DNA from: Brevundimonas sp. SORGH_AS_0993
Lineage (GTDB): Bacteria; Pseudomonadota; Alphaproteobacteria; Caulobacterales; Caulobacteraceae
Assembly: GCF_030818545.1 (NCBI RefSeq)
Contig: NZ_JAUTAH010000001.1
Span: 1,927,001-1,991,000, forward strand
Reading direction: 5' to 3'
DNA length: 64,000 nt
Positions 1 through 9,527 of the stretch are shown here, piece by piece. Below the pieces are notes generated by a model. The model was not told the DNA's origin. It did no database searches and saw nothing but the letters and a program-made list of their open reading frames with translations. The translations under genes and the position numbers were made by a program. Every line of letters begins with the position of its first letter. Position 1 is the stretch's first letter.

Positions 1-468
1 ACCTATGACTTCACCCCGCTGTACCGTTCGGCCGTCGGTTTCGACCGTCTGGCCAATCTGCTGGAAACCGCCGCGCGGACCAGCTCGGACAGCGGCTATC
101 CGCCCTACAATATCGAAACCACGGGCGAGAACGCCTATCGCATCGAGATCGCCGTCGCGGGCTTCACCCCGGACGAGCTGAACATCGAGGTGAAGGAAAA
201 CCTGCTGACCGTGACCGGCCGCAAGACGGCCAACGACGACGGGGCGCAGAAGACCTATCTGCACCGCGGCCTGGCCGAGCGCGATTTCGAGCGTCGCTTC
301 CAGCTGGCCGACTATGTCGTCGTGACCGACGCCAGCCTGGTCAACGGCCTCTTGACCATCGCGCTGAAGCGCGAACTGCCCGAGGCGCTGAAGCCCCGCC
401 GGATCGAGATCGGCGTCGGCCAGCCCCTGATCGAGGGCAAGGTCGAAAAGACGTCCAAGGCGGCCTGA
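1..468 (+). CDS. Hsp20/IbpA-type small heat-shock protein (3' part only)
   Basis: The gene enters from the left edge, so its start is outside the window; 155 residues are visible. They contain a full alpha-crystallin domain (about residues 35-130 of the visible part), with the opening YRIEIAVAGF and the segment PDELNIEVKENLLTVTGRK typical of class A (IbpA-like) small heat-shock proteins. Such proteins form oligomers in the cytoplasm that hold unfolding proteins for refolding by DnaK/ClpB. The gene ends at a strong rho-independent terminator that sits between it and the convergent rppH. The family is clear; the exact paralogue is not. Confidence 0.93.
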   Translation, partial: TYDFTPLYRSAVGFDRLANLLETAARTSSDSGYPPYNIETTGENAYRIEIAVAGFTPDELNIEVKENLLTVTGRKTANDDGAQKTYLHRGLAERDFERRFQLADYVVVTDASLVNGLLTIALKRELPEALKPRRIEIGVGQPLIEGKVEKTSKAA

Positions 469-492
469 TCCGCCCCACGTCGAGAGCCAGGG

Positions 493-520
493 AAGGGCGG
501 CGTTCGCGCCGCCCTTTTTT
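493..520. terminator. Rho-independent terminator after hsp20
   Basis: A perfect 10-bp stem (493-502 with 507-516) closes on a TTCG tetraloop and runs into a T tract ending at 520. It lies 25 nt after the hsp20 stop and directly against the convergent rppH stop. It is a strong terminator for the plus strand. The A-run on the other side is only two bases, so it should work less well for rppH. Confidence 0.92.
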
Positions 521-997
521 CTATGCGGCGAAGCGGGCGAAGGCCTTGACCACCTGGGCGTAGGCGTCGCGCTTGAACGGCACGATCAGGTCGCAGGCTT
601 CCGACAGATCGCCCCAGCGCCAGGCGTCGAACTCCACCTCGTCCTGGGCGTCCAGGTCGATCTCGCCGTCCTGACCGATGAAGCGGAAGGCGAACCACAT
701 CTGCTTCTGCCCCTTGAATCCACGCCAGGCCTTCGGGTTGTTCATCGCCTCGGGCGGGAAGTCGTAAAGGATCCAGTCGTCGGTCCGGCCCAGCAGTTCC
801 ACCGACCCAACGCCCGTCTCTTCGCGCAGTTCGCGCCGGGCGGCGTCCATCAGGTCCTCGCCTTCGTCCACCCCGCCTTGGGGGAACTGCCAGTTATAGG
901 GTCCGGGCGTGGCGTGACGTCGGCCATACCAGACTTGGCCGTCGGCGTTGAACAGCACGACCCCGACATTCGGGCGGTAGAGGGTGAGGTCGGTCAT
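521..997 (-). CDS. rppH: RNA pyrophosphohydrolase RppH (Nudix hydrolase)
   Basis: A 158-residue Nudix protein. The Nudix box G-x5-E-x7-REUxEExGU is complete at residues 41-63 (G41, E47, R55, E56, E59, E60), and it is preceded by the WQFPQGGVDEGE segment characteristic of RppH/IalA. RppH removes pyrophosphate from the 5' triphosphate end of mRNAs so that RNase E can attack them. Length and motif spacing match the family. The divergent polysaccharide deacetylase gene lies upstream on the same strand, a pairing I recall from related alphaproteobacteria. The ATG at 997 is the only reasonable start. Confidence 0.95.
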   Translation of the reverse strand: MTDLTLYRPNVGVVLFNADGQVWYGRRHATPGPYNWQFPQGGVDEGEDLMDAARRELREETGVGSVELLGRTDDWILYDFPPEAMNNPKAWRGFKGQKQMWFAFRFIGQDGEIDLDAQDEVEFDAWRWGDLSEACDLIVPFKRDAYAQVVKAFARFAA

Positions 998-1130
998 CGA
1001 GTGACGAATGGCGAGTGGCGAGTGGCGAGCCTAGCCCGCCAACAGCGGGCGATCGCCTCCGAAGGGTCAGGAAACGCCTGTTTCGGAGTGACGAGGTCAT
1101 CTCTCGCCACTCGCCACTCGCTACTCGCCA
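998..1130. repeat. Inverted repeat built from GCGAGTG units
   Basis: The left arm (about 998-1030) contains three consecutive GGCGAGT-type units. The right arm (about 1102-1130) contains the same units in reverse complement (CTCGCCACTCGCCACTCG). Around 20 bp can pair without mismatch across a loop of roughly 70 nt. The arms fill the gap between rppH and the upstream deacetylase gene, both on the minus strand, so any transcript through the gap could fold into a long hairpin. Confidence 0.7.
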
Positions 1131-1134
1131 CGCC

Positions 1135-2328
1135 TTAACGTCCGGGCCGCAGCGTCATGGCCGAGGCGGGCGCCAGTTGCAGGCCGCGCTGCTCCAGACC
1201 GGCGGTCCAGCGCGCGGCGGCCTCCACCGTCACCGGATAGGAGAAGCCGGTTCCCAGAGCCGAACCCCGCAGCTTGGCCTGGGCCTCCAGGCTGTTGAGG
1301 GCGGAGACGATGGCGGCCGGAGACTGGGTCTGGTCGATGATCCGGTCGGCGCTGGCGCGCGCCCAGGCGCCGGGGCGACGCTGGAACGAGCCGTCGTCCA
1401 GGAAGGCGATCCCCCGCTGACGCAGGATCGTCAGGAAGGCCCCCATGCCGGCGTCCGAGGCGGCGAAACGGTCGCCCAGATAGTTGGTCACGCCGAAATA
1501 GCCGGTGGCGCGACCCAGCAGCCATTCCATCTTGGCCTGAACGTCATCGGAACCGCCGTCGGCCAGAAGGGTGTAGGGGCCGGGATCGTTGTTGGGATAG
1601 CCGGTGGGCTCCATCGGCATTTCCAGCATGACCTCATGGCCTTGCGCCCGCGCCTGGTCGATCCACGACTGAAGATTCTCGGCATAGGGCACGAAGCTGA
1701 GCGTCACTTCCGGCGGCAGGCGTTCGATGGCCGCGCGGGTCGTCACCGCGTTCAGACCCAGGCCGCCCACGATCAGGGCCACGCGCGGCTTGCCGTTGGG
1801 ACGGAACGGGCGGGCGTAGGCCTGGGCCGGGACCCGGCCGTCGGGCGCGATCATCGGCAGCGGACCGTTGGGGCCGGGCTGCGACAGGCCGGCGATCGGC
1901 GCCCGGCTCAGGGGCGAGGCCACATGGACGGGCGCGGAATAGGAGGCCCCGCCGCCGGCCACGCTGGCGCCGTCCGGCAGGGTGATCACCGCCTCGCCGC
2001 CCATGGCGGCCGGATCGGCGCCGGAGCCCGTCAGGTTCTGATACAGGCCCATGGCGCCGCTGGAGAAGGCGTCGAAGCCCGAGGGCGCGGGGGCCGGCGC
2101 GGCCTGCTCCCGCTCCAGGGCGACGCGGGCCGAGGGCGAACCGGCGCGCGGATCGCCCAGCACCGTCAGGAACAGGGCGCTGGTGGTCAAGAGGAACACG
2201 CCGGCCAGACCAGCGACCACCGGCGGCTTCTTCAGCGCGGCGACGACAGGCTTCATCCCCATCCGACTGCGTGGGCGGGGTGCGAGGCCGGCGGTGGCGG
2301 CGAGGGCGGATTGGCGTTTGGCGAACAT
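1135..2328 (-). CDS. Divergent polysaccharide deacetylase family protein
   Basis: A 397-residue membrane-anchored protein. One transmembrane segment lies at about 37-57, followed by a Pro/Ala-rich linker and a C-terminal domain from about residue 181. The domain opens with PRVALIVGGLGLN and carries the LEMPMEPTGYPNNDPGPYTL and FLDDGS segments typical of the divergent polysaccharide deacetylase family (DUF610, PF04748). The family is related to the NodB-fold deacetylases and is thought to act on envelope glycans; the substrate is unknown. The protein is predicted to face the periplasm. It sits upstream of rppH, separated by the GCGAGTG hairpin. Confidence 0.88.
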   Translation of the reverse strand: MFAKRQSALAATAGLAPRPRSRMGMKPVVAALKKPPVVAGLAGVFLLTTSALFLTVLGDPRAGSPSARVALEREQAAPAPAPSGFDAFSSGAMGLYQNLTGSGADPAAMGGEAVITLPDGASVAGGGASYSAPVHVASPLSRAPIAGLSQPGPNGPLPMIAPDGRVPAQAYARPFRPNGKPRVALIVGGLGLNAVTTRAAIERLPPEVTLSFVPYAENLQSWIDQARAQGHEVMLEMPMEPTGYPNNDPGPYTLLADGGSDDVQAKMEWLLGRATGYFGVTNYLGDRFAASDAGMGAFLTILRQRGIAFLDDGSFQRRPGAWARASADRIIDQTQSPAAIVSALNSLEAQAKLRGSALGTGFSYPVTVEAAARWTAGLEQRGLQLAPASAMTLRPGR

Positions 2329-2522
2329 GGTTGAGAGCCGGGACCGAAGCGGAATCCTTCCAGCCGATCTTGGCCCCGCTGCGGTTAATAAACCCTAACG
2401 CCCGGTTCACCATGATTTCGGCGACAGGACGAGGCCGCGCGTTTGGACACGTTTCGTGCGTTGACGTGGCGGTTTTCGCGCCCTCACATGCGCCCCTCGC
2501 CGACAAACGCCAGGACGCCACA

Positions 2523-5222
2523 ATGAACAACCCCGCCGCCGACGACGCCTTGCGCGACGAAGTCCGCCTGCTGGGCGGGCTGCTGGGCGAGGTCATTCGC
2601 GCCGAAGGCGGCCAGGCCCTGTTCGACCAGGTGGAGGCGGTGCGTCAGGCCTCCGTCGCCTATCACCGCGATCCCGCCTCCCATCCGGCCAAGCGGCTGG
2701 AAAAGCTGCTGACCGCCCTGCCCGTCGATCAGGCGGCCGGCCTGGCGCACGGCTTCGCCCTGTTCTCGCTTCTGGCCAATATCGCCGAGGACCGGGCCAG
2801 TCGCCGCCGCGCCCGCGATCAGGCCGAGGCGGGCGCCCGGCCCGACACGCCCGAGGGCGCGCTGAAGCGGCTGGCCGATCAGGGCGTCGACCGCGCGGCG
2901 GTGCGCGCCCTGCTGGAGGAGGCCCTGATTTCTCCGGTCCTGACCGCACACCCCTCCGAAGTGCGGCGCAAGAGCGTGATCGACCGGATCGCCGCCATCT
3001 CCGACCTGCTGGACGCCCGTGACCGGGCGGGCGACGCCGGCGACCCGGCGACGTCGAACGAACCGCTGCGCCGCCAGATCGTCATCCTGTGGGCGACCCG
3101 TCTGGTGCGCAGCCAGGGCTTGGTGGTGCAGGACGAAATCGACACCGTCGTCTCCTTCCTGGACCGCATCTTCCTGCATGTGGCGCCGCGCCAGCTGGCG
3201 GCCTGGCGGCGTCTGCTGGAAGCGCCCGACCTGCAGCCCTTCATGCGGGTCGGCACCTGGGTCGGGGGCGACCGCGACGGCAATCCCAATGTCGACGCCG
3301 GCGTCCTGGCCGCCGCCTTCCGCACCCAGGCGCGCGCCGTGCTGAGCTTCTATCTGGACGAGACCCACGCCCTGGGCGCCGAGCTCAGTCTGGCCGCCGA
3401 TCTGGCCCAGGTCTCGCCCGAACTGACCGCCCTGGCCGACGCGGCCCACGATCCGTCGCCGCACCGGGCGGACGAGCCCTATCGTCGGGCGCTGACCGGC
3501 ATCTACGCCCGCCTGGCCGCGACCCACGAAACCCTGGGCAGGGCGCCGCCCCCGCGTCGCGCGGCCGTTCAGGCCCAGCCCTATCCGGGCCCCGACGCCT
3601 TCGAGACCGATCTTCGGGTGCTGCACGACAGTCTGGTGGCCCACAACGGCGCCGTCTTCGCCGACGACCGGCTGAACGACCTGATCACGGCGGTCGAGGT
3701 GTTCGGCTTCCACATGGCCACGCTGGACCTGCGCCAGAACTCCGACGTCCACGAACGGGTCGTCGCCGACCTGCTGAAGGTCGCCGGCGTCTGCCCCGAC
3801 TACGCCGCCCTGGGCGAGGAGGGACGGCTGGCGCTGCTGGCGGCCGAACTGGCCTCTCCCCGTCTGCTGTTCAGCGCCTATGCCGACTATGCGCCCGAGA
3901 CGCTGAAGGAGCGCGCCATTCTGCAGGCGGCGGCCCTGGCCCTGGCCGCCTTCGGCCCCCAGGCCGTCCGCACCCATATCGTGTCCAAGACCGACGCGGC
4001 CTCCGACCTGCTTGAGGTCTATCTGCTGCTGAAGGAAGTCGGCCTCTACCGGCCCGAAGACCCCGCCGCCTGCCCGATCCAGGCCGCCCCCCTGTTCGAG
4101 ACCATCGAGGACCTGCGCGCCGCCCGCCCGACGCTGGAGCGGCTTCTGCAGGAACCGTCGGCCCTCGCCGTCGCCAAGGCGCGCGGCGTGCAGGAGGTGA
4201 TGATCGGCTATTCGGACTCCAACAAGGACGGCTCCTATCTGACCTCGGGCTGGGAGCTGCACGAGGCGTCGCGCGCCCTGGTCGAGGTGACGCAGACGCA
4301 TGGTTTGAAGCTGCAGCTGTTCCACGGACGCGGCGGCACGGTCGGGCGCGGCGGCGGCTCGGCCTTCGCCGGCGTCCTGGCCCAGCCCGAAGGCACGGTC
4401 CAGGGCCGCATCCGCACCACCGAACAGGGCGAGGTCATCGCCAACAAGTACGGCGAGCCCGAGATCGCGCTGCGGAACCTGGACGCCCTGACCTGCGGCG
4501 CAGTTCTGGCCTCGCTGGGCCAGGGGACCGACCATGCCTTCGCCGCCGAACATGGCGCGACCCTGTCGACCCTGTCGGCCCGGTCGATGGCCGCCTATCG
4601 CAAGTTGGTCTATGAGACCGACGGCTTCGTCGACTATTACCGCGCCGCCACCCCGATCGCCGAGATCGCCGATCTGAAGATCGGTTCTCGTCCGTCGTCG
4701 CGCACCGCCTCGCCCCGCATCGAGGACCTGCGCGCCATTCCCTGGGTGTTCAGCTGGTCGCAGAGCCGGGTGATGCTGCCCGGCTGGTTCGGCTTCGGCT
4801 CGGCGGTCCAGGGCTGCGACATGGAGGAGCTGAAGGCGATGGCCGAGACCTGGCCCTTCTTCAAGACCCTGGTTCAGAACATGGAGATGGTCATGGCCAA
4901 GGCCGACATGACTATCGCCCGACGCTATGCGACCCTGGTTCCCGACGCCTCGCTGGCCTCGCACATCTATGGAGAAATCAAGGCCGAATGGGACCGCACC
5001 CTCGCCGCCGTCCTGGCCGTCACGGGCCATGACCGGCTGCTGGGCGGCCAGCCCGAACTGGACCGGCTGATCCGCCTGCGAATGCCCTATGTCGAGCCGC
5101 TGAACCATGTGCAGATCGAGCTGATCCGCCGTCGCCGCGCCGGCGACGAGGACCCGCGCGTCCGCGAAGGCATTCTTCTGGCCATCAACGGCGTGGCGGC
5201 GGGGTTGAGGAACAGCGGCTGA
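2523..5222 (+). CDS. ppc: Phosphoenolpyruvate carboxylase
   Basis: An 899-residue PEP carboxylase, which carboxylates PEP to oxaloacetate to refill the TCA cycle. Visible signatures are VLTAHPSE with the catalytic His (about residue 143), GTWVGGDRDGNPNV (about 245), the active-site YSDSNKDGSYLTSGW with its Lys (about 568), FHGRGGTVGRGGG (about 600) and WSQSRVMLPGWFG. The protein ends RNSG, close to the usual C-terminal R-N-T-G. The frame stays open further upstream, but the ATG at 2523 gives the family's normal length and start. The gene diverges from the deacetylase and converges on corA. Confidence 0.97.
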   Translation: MNNPAADDALRDEVRLLGGLLGEVIRAEGGQALFDQVEAVRQASVAYHRDPASHPAKRLEKLLTALPVDQAAGLAHGFALFSLLANIAEDRASRRRARDQAEAGARPDTPEGALKRLADQGVDRAAVRALLEEALISPVLTAHPSEVRRKSVIDRIAAISDLLDARDRAGDAGDPATSNEPLRRQIVILWATRLVRSQGLVVQDEIDTVVSFLDRIFLHVAPRQLAAWRRLLEAPDLQPFMRVGTWVGGDRDGNPNVDAGVLAAAFRTQARAVLSFYLDETHALGAELSLAADLAQVSPELTALADAAHDPSPHRADEPYRRALTGIYARLAATHETLGRAPPPRRAAVQAQPYPGPDAFETDLRVLHDSLVAHNGAVFADDRLNDLITAVEVFGFHMATLDLRQNSDVHERVVADLLKVAGVCPDYAALGEEGRLALLAAELASPRLLFSAYADYAPETLKERAILQAAALALAAFGPQAVRTHIVSKTDAASDLLEVYLLLKEVGLYRPEDPAACPIQAAPLFETIEDLRAARPTLERLLQEPSALAVAKARGVQEVMIGYSDSNKDGSYLTSGWELHEASRALVEVTQTHGLKLQLFHGRGGTVGRGGGSAFAGVLAQPEGTVQGRIRTTEQGEVIANKYGEPEIALRNLDALTCGAVLASLGQGTDHAFAAEHGATLSTLSARSMAAYRKLVYETDGFVDYYRAATPIAEIADLKIGSRPSSRTASPRIEDLRAIPWVFSWSQSRVMLPGWFGFGSAVQGCDMEELKAMAETWPFFKTLVQNMEMVMAKADMTIARRYATLVPDASLASHIYGEIKAEWDRTLAAVLAVTGHDRLLGGQPELDRLIRLRMPYVEPLNHVQIELIRRRRAGDEDPRVREGILLAINGVAAGLRNSG

Positions 5223-5246
5223 TCGGCCTCTGGCTGCCGATTATGT

Positions 5247-6212
5247 TTACAGCCACTTCGTCTTCTTGAAGGTGACGAACAGACCCGTACAGATCGCCGC
5301 CATCAGCGCCATCACGGCGAAATAGCCGTAACGCCAGTGCAACTCGGGCATGAACTCGAAATTCATGCCGTACACGCCGGCGATGGCGGTCGGCACGGCC
5401 AGCAGCGCGGCCCAGGACGCCAGCTTGCGGGTGATGACGCCCTGGCGCTGCTGTTCCAGGAGGTTGGCGACCTCGAACACCGAGGACAGGATGTCGTTCA
5501 GTCCGCCCAGGCGGGCGCTGACGCGCTGCACATGGTCGCTGACATCGCGGAAATAGGGGCGGACGTCGGGGTCGATACAGGGCAGGTCCAGCGACTGAAG
5601 GCGTCGCGCCGCCTCCTCCATCGGACCCAGGATGCGCCGGAACTTCAGCAGTTCGCGGCGCAGCGTGAACAGACGCCTGATCTCCACCCGCGACAGGAAG
5701 GCGTCCAGCGTCCGCTGCTCCATCTCCAGCACGCTGTCCTCGGCCGCGTCGACGATGGGGGCGTAGGCGTCGACGATATAGTCCAGGATGCCGTGCAGGA
5801 CGAAGTCCGGGCCTTTTTTCAACTGCTCCGGCGACGCCTCCAGCTGGGCCCTAAGGGCGTTGTGGGCGCGCGCCGAGCCGTGGCGGATGCTGATGACATG
5901 GTCGTCGCCGACGAAGACGTGGGTCTCGCCATAGGCGATCCGCTCGTCGATCCGGGTCGCCGTGCGGGCGACGACGAACAGTTCGTGGCCATAGACCTCG
6001 ACCTTGGGCATCTGGTGGGCGGCCAGGGCGTCCTCGACCGCCAGCGGGTGCAGGCGAAAGCGGCGGACCAGAATGTCGAACTCCGCATCCGTCGGATCGA
6101 CCAGGCCGATCCAGACGAACTGACCCGCCGCCAGCGTCAGCCCCTCGTCGCTGAGGGGCGCCGCGCGGACCCGACGCCCGTTCTGATAGACATAGGATGC
6201 GACGACCGGCAT
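5247..6212 (-). CDS. corA: CorA-family magnesium/cobalt transporter
   Basis: A 321-residue protein with a large cytoplasmic N-terminal domain and two C-terminal membrane segments. The signature YGMNFEFMPEL sits at about 281-291, at the end of the first membrane helix, followed by the short loop and final helix ending in a Lys-rich tail. CorA forms a pentameric channel for Mg2+ uptake, and some members also carry Co2+ or Zn2+. The frame extends 19 codons further upstream, but the ATG at 6212 has a GGAGGA ribosome site 6-7 nt before it and a normal N-terminus. Confidence 0.94.
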   Translation of the reverse strand: MPVVASYVYQNGRRVRAAPLSDEGLTLAAGQFVWIGLVDPTDAEFDILVRRFRLHPLAVEDALAAHQMPKVEVYGHELFVVARTATRIDERIAYGETHVFVGDDHVISIRHGSARAHNALRAQLEASPEQLKKGPDFVLHGILDYIVDAYAPIVDAAEDSVLEMEQRTLDAFLSRVEIRRLFTLRRELLKFRRILGPMEEAARRLQSLDLPCIDPDVRPYFRDVSDHVQRVSARLGGLNDILSSVFEVANLLEQQRQGVITRKLASWAALLAVPTAIAGVYGMNFEFMPELHWRYGYFAVMALMAAICTGLFVTFKKTKWL

Positions 6213-6283
6213 GGCGTCCTCCGAACCGATTTCCCGATGGGTTAGAGCCCGAAAGCCCGGTGACGTCACGCCCCCGAAACGCA

Positions 6284-6315
6284 GATCGCCGCCGAAGGGG
6301 ACCCCGGCGGCGATC
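6284..6315. repeat. Hairpin between M3 peptidase and corA
   Basis: A 10-bp perfect inverted repeat (6284-6293 with 6306-6315), whose loop contains a further GGGG/CCCC pairing. It lies just after the stop of the M3 peptidase gene on the minus strand, where a terminator would be expected. No T tract follows, so it may be a terminator of another kind or an mRNA 3' stabiliser. Confidence 0.55.
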
Positions 6316-6335
6316 CGTCGCTCATCAGAAGGCGA

Positions 6336-8528
6336 TCAGTTGACCGGGAAGCCCCGGACCTTCAGCAGGGCCGCCACGTCCGGATCGCGGCCGCGGAAGG
6401 CGCGATAGGCTTCGGCCCGGTCGGTGGTGTTGCCGGGCGCCAGCATGATGGAGCGGAAACGGCCGGCGATGTCCGGATTGAACACGTCGCCCGACTCCTC
6501 GAAATAGGACCAGGTGTCGGCGTCCATCGTCTCGGACCACAGATAGCTGTAATAGCCCGCCGAATAGCCGTCCGAGGTGAACAGGTGATTGAACTGCGGC
6601 AGGCGGTGCCGCATCACGATCTCCTTGGGCATGCCGATGCGCGCCAGGCTCTGCTTTTCGAAGGCGTCGATGTCGGTCGGGGGCGCGGCCTGGGTGTGCA
6701 GGTCCATGTCCACGATGGCCGAGGACAGATAGCTGACCGTCGCATAACCCTGGTTGAAGGTCTTGGACGCCTCGATCTTGTCCACCAGCGCCTGGGGCAT
6801 GGGCGCGCCGGTCTGATAGTGTTTCAGATAGCCGTCCAGGATCGGGCGGCTCAGCACCCAGTGCTCGTGCACCTGCGACGGATATTCGACGAAGTCGCGC
6901 GGCGTCTCGCCATAGGACGGATAGGTGACGACCGACGACAGATAGTGCAGGGCGTGGCCGAACTCGTGGAACAGGGTCTCGGCGTCGTCCAGCGAGATCA
7001 GCACCGGCTGACCCGGCTCGGGCTTGGTGAAGTTGTTGTTGTTCGAGGCCAGGATGACCTTGGAACCGTCCAACTGCGAGAACGACCGATAGGTGGTCAT
7101 CCAGGCGCCCGAACGCTTGCCCGGACGGGCGTAGTCGTCGGCGTAATAGAGGCCGATCAGGCGGCCGCCGCGCGTCTTGTCATAGACTTCGTAGGCTTCC
7201 ACGTCCGGCTCGAACACCGGCGCCGTCCCCTTGGGCAGCTTCTTGAACTGGAAGCCGTACAGACGCTCGGCCATGGCGAAGGAGCCCTCGCGCACGGCGC
7301 TCAGCTCGAAATAGGGTTTCAACTCGTTCTGATCGAGGTCGTACTTCGCCTTCCTGACCTTCTCGGCGAAGTAGAGGTAGTCCCACGGCTCAATGTCGAA
7401 GCCGGCGATCGCCTTCATATCGGCGACCTCCTCGGCGACGCGGGCCTTGGCCGGGGCCCAGACGCGGTCCATCAGGCGCTGGGCGTTGGCCGGGGTCTTG
7501 GCCATGGTGTCCTGCATGCGCAGTTCGGCGTGGTTCTTGTAGCCCAGCAGCTTGGCGCGCTGATCGCGCAGCTTGACGATCTCGGCGATGGTGGCGTTGG
7601 TGTCGTTGGCGTCGCCGTTGTCGCCCCGGTTGACGAACTTCCTCCACACCTGCTCACGCAGGGCCCGGTCATCGGCGAAGGTCAGGAAGGGATCGACCGC
7701 CGAACGGGTGTTCAGAATGGCCCAGCCCTGCAGGTTGCGGCTGCGGGCGGCCGCCGCGGCGGCGGCCTTGTTCGACTCGGGCAGGCCGCGCAGACCCGCC
7801 TCGTTCGGGATCACGGTCCAGGCGTTCTCGTCGGCCACCACCTTCTGGCCGAAGCGGGTGAAGGCGTTGGACAGGGCGGTGTTGATCCGGCCCAGCTCGG
7901 CCTTGCCGGCCGCATCCAGATTGGCGCCCGAACGGATGAAGGCGTCTCGACGGCGTTCGGCCAGGCGCTTCTGCTGAGCCGTCAGACCCAGGGCGTCGGC
8001 GTTGTCGGCGACGCTCTTGACCCGCTGGAACAGGGCGTCGTTGAAGTTGATCTCGTCGAAGAAGGCCGAGGTCATCGGCGACATCTCGGTATCCAGGGCG
8101 TCGTATTCGTCACCCCCGATGTTCGACGTCATGACGCTGTAGATGTTGTAGGCGCGATCCAACGGCTGGCCCCACAGCTCCATCGCCGCCAGAGTGTTGG
8201 CGAAGGTCGGGGGCTCGGGATTGTTCGCCACGGCGGCGACGTCGGCGCGGGCCAGTTCCATGGCTTCCAGCATGGCTTCGCGCAGCTTGGCCGGCGTCAC
8301 CTTGTCGAACGGCGGAACGCCGTCATAGGGCCCGGTCCAGGGCTGAAGCAGTTCCGCGCGGGGCGTCTGGGCCGGCAGGACGGCGCGCGCGATCCGCGCT
8401 TCCTCGGCCAGGCTGACGCCGCTCGTTCCCACAGCGCCCGGCGCGCCCGGCGCGCCAGTCGTGGTCGTGGCGCAGGCCGACAGGGCCATCAGGCTTCCGC
8501 CCGCGATGAGAAGCTGGCGTCTATGCAT
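6336..8528 (-). CDS. M3 family metallopeptidase (peptidyl-dipeptidase Dcp-like), exported
   Basis: A 730-residue zinc peptidase. The motif HEFGH is at residues 521-525 within AETLFHEFGHALHYLSS, the M3 signature. Overall length and the surrounding segments fit the Dcp/oligopeptidase A group, which trims short peptides. The N-terminus (two Arg, a hydrophobic run, then LSACATTT) is a lipoprotein signal peptide with Cys at about residue 19, so the enzyme is probably anchored in the envelope rather than cytoplasmic. A GGAGC ribosome site precedes the ATG. The gene is divergent from murI. Confidence 0.93.
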   Translation of the reverse strand: MHRRQLLIAGGSLMALSACATTTTGAPGAPGAVGTSGVSLAEEARIARAVLPAQTPRAELLQPWTGPYDGVPPFDKVTPAKLREAMLEAMELARADVAAVANNPEPPTFANTLAAMELWGQPLDRAYNIYSVMTSNIGGDEYDALDTEMSPMTSAFFDEINFNDALFQRVKSVADNADALGLTAQQKRLAERRRDAFIRSGANLDAAGKAELGRINTALSNAFTRFGQKVVADENAWTVIPNEAGLRGLPESNKAAAAAAARSRNLQGWAILNTRSAVDPFLTFADDRALREQVWRKFVNRGDNGDANDTNATIAEIVKLRDQRAKLLGYKNHAELRMQDTMAKTPANAQRLMDRVWAPAKARVAEEVADMKAIAGFDIEPWDYLYFAEKVRKAKYDLDQNELKPYFELSAVREGSFAMAERLYGFQFKKLPKGTAPVFEPDVEAYEVYDKTRGGRLIGLYYADDYARPGKRSGAWMTTYRSFSQLDGSKVILASNNNNFTKPEPGQPVLISLDDAETLFHEFGHALHYLSSVVTYPSYGETPRDFVEYPSQVHEHWVLSRPILDGYLKHYQTGAPMPQALVDKIEASKTFNQGYATVSYLSSAIVDMDLHTQAAPPTDIDAFEKQSLARIGMPKEIVMRHRLPQFNHLFTSDGYSAGYYSYLWSETMDADTWSYFEESGDVFNPDIAGRFRSIMLAPGNTTDRAEAYRAFRGRDPDVAALLKVRGFPVN

Positions 8529-8656
8529 GGAATGCTCCGATAGAAGATCATGTCTGGATCACACTTAGGCGCAGGCGGCGGCCGCGTCGACTGACAGGGC
8601 CGTAATCTTCGTGGGCGGCGGTTGGATACGGCGTCGCACTGTTCTAAAGCGCGCCT

Positions 8657-9514
8657 ATGGCTATTGGCGTTTTCGACTCCGGCGTGGGCGGCCTGACCGT
8701 TCACCGCGCACTGACCCGGCGGTTCCCGACGCGGGATTTCGTCTATCTGGCCGACCAGGCCCACGCCCCCTATGGCGGGCGCGGCGGCGAGGACATCGTC
8801 CAGTTGACCCAGGCGGGCTGCGAACGCCTGTTCGAGGCCGGCGCCTCGGTCGTCGTCCTGGCCTGCAACACCGCCTCGGCCATCGCCCTGCGTCGCCTGC
8901 AGCAGACCTGGCTGCCCGCCTTGCGCGAACGGCTGGGCCGCCCGGTCAACATCCTGGGCATCATCGTGCCGACCATAGAGGCGGCGACCGGCGTGCCGTG
9001 GAGCTTCGAGGCCCAGCGCCCCCTGGAGGGGGAAAAGGTCCAATCCATCGCCATCACCGGCGTCTTCTGCACCGCCGCCACAGCCATCAGCCGCGTCTAT
9101 GAGATTGAGATCGACAAACGACGCGAGGACATCGCCGTCTTTTCAGAGCCCTGCCCCGGCCTGGCGGGTCTGATCGAACTGGGCGCGCCGCCCGAGGAGC
9201 TGAAGGTCGTGATCGGCGACCATGTCGACGCCCTGCGCCGCCGCATCGGCCGCCACCCGGACAAGGCCATCCTGGGCTGCACCCACTACGAGATCGTCGC
9301 CGATCTGTTCGCCCAGGCCCTGCCGCCCGGCACGACCCTGATCGAACAGCCGACGGCGGTGGCCGACGCCCTGGATCGCTATTTTCAGCAGCATCCCGAA
9401 TACGATCTGGGCGACAGCGGCCGGCGCGACTTCCTGACCACCGGCCAGGCCGGGCCGCAGTCGGACCTGGTGTCCCAGTTCTGGGGCGCGCCGGTGACGT
9501 TCGGCCCAGCCTAG
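8657..9514 (+). CDS. murI: Glutamate racemase
   Basis: A 285-residue cytoplasmic enzyme that makes D-glutamate for peptidoglycan. Motifs are the N-terminal GVFDSGVGGLTV, the first catalytic Cys in VLACNTAS (C70) and the second in LGCTHYE (C208), with the expected acid/base spacing. Length is normal. No clear ribosome site is seen upstream of the ATG at 8657. It is divergent from the M3 peptidase and convergent with the CDF transporter, with 13 nt between stops. Confidence 0.96.
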   Translation: MAIGVFDSGVGGLTVHRALTRRFPTRDFVYLADQAHAPYGGRGGEDIVQLTQAGCERLFEAGASVVVLACNTASAIALRRLQQTWLPALRERLGRPVNILGIIVPTIEAATGVPWSFEAQRPLEGEKVQSIAITGVFCTAATAISRVYEIEIDKRREDIAVFSEPCPGLAGLIELGAPPEELKVVIGDHVDALRRRIGRHPDKAILGCTHYEIVADLFAQALPPGTTLIEQPTAVADALDRYFQQHPEYDLGDSGRRDFLTTGQAGPQSDLVSQFWGAPVTFGPA

Positions 9515-9527
9515 AAGCCGGGCGGTC

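Noticed and set aside
2383..2400. TTAATAAACCCTAAC as a CtrA site before ppc
   Set aside because: The second half reads CTAAC rather than TTAAC at the required N7 spacing; one mismatch in such a short motif is not enough support.
2484..5108. Long open frame antisense to ppc (874 codons)
   Set aside because: It is the mirror of a fully intact ppc with all catalytic motifs; its translation is low-complexity Gly/Gln/Asp-rich without family features, a usual effect of high-GC third positions.
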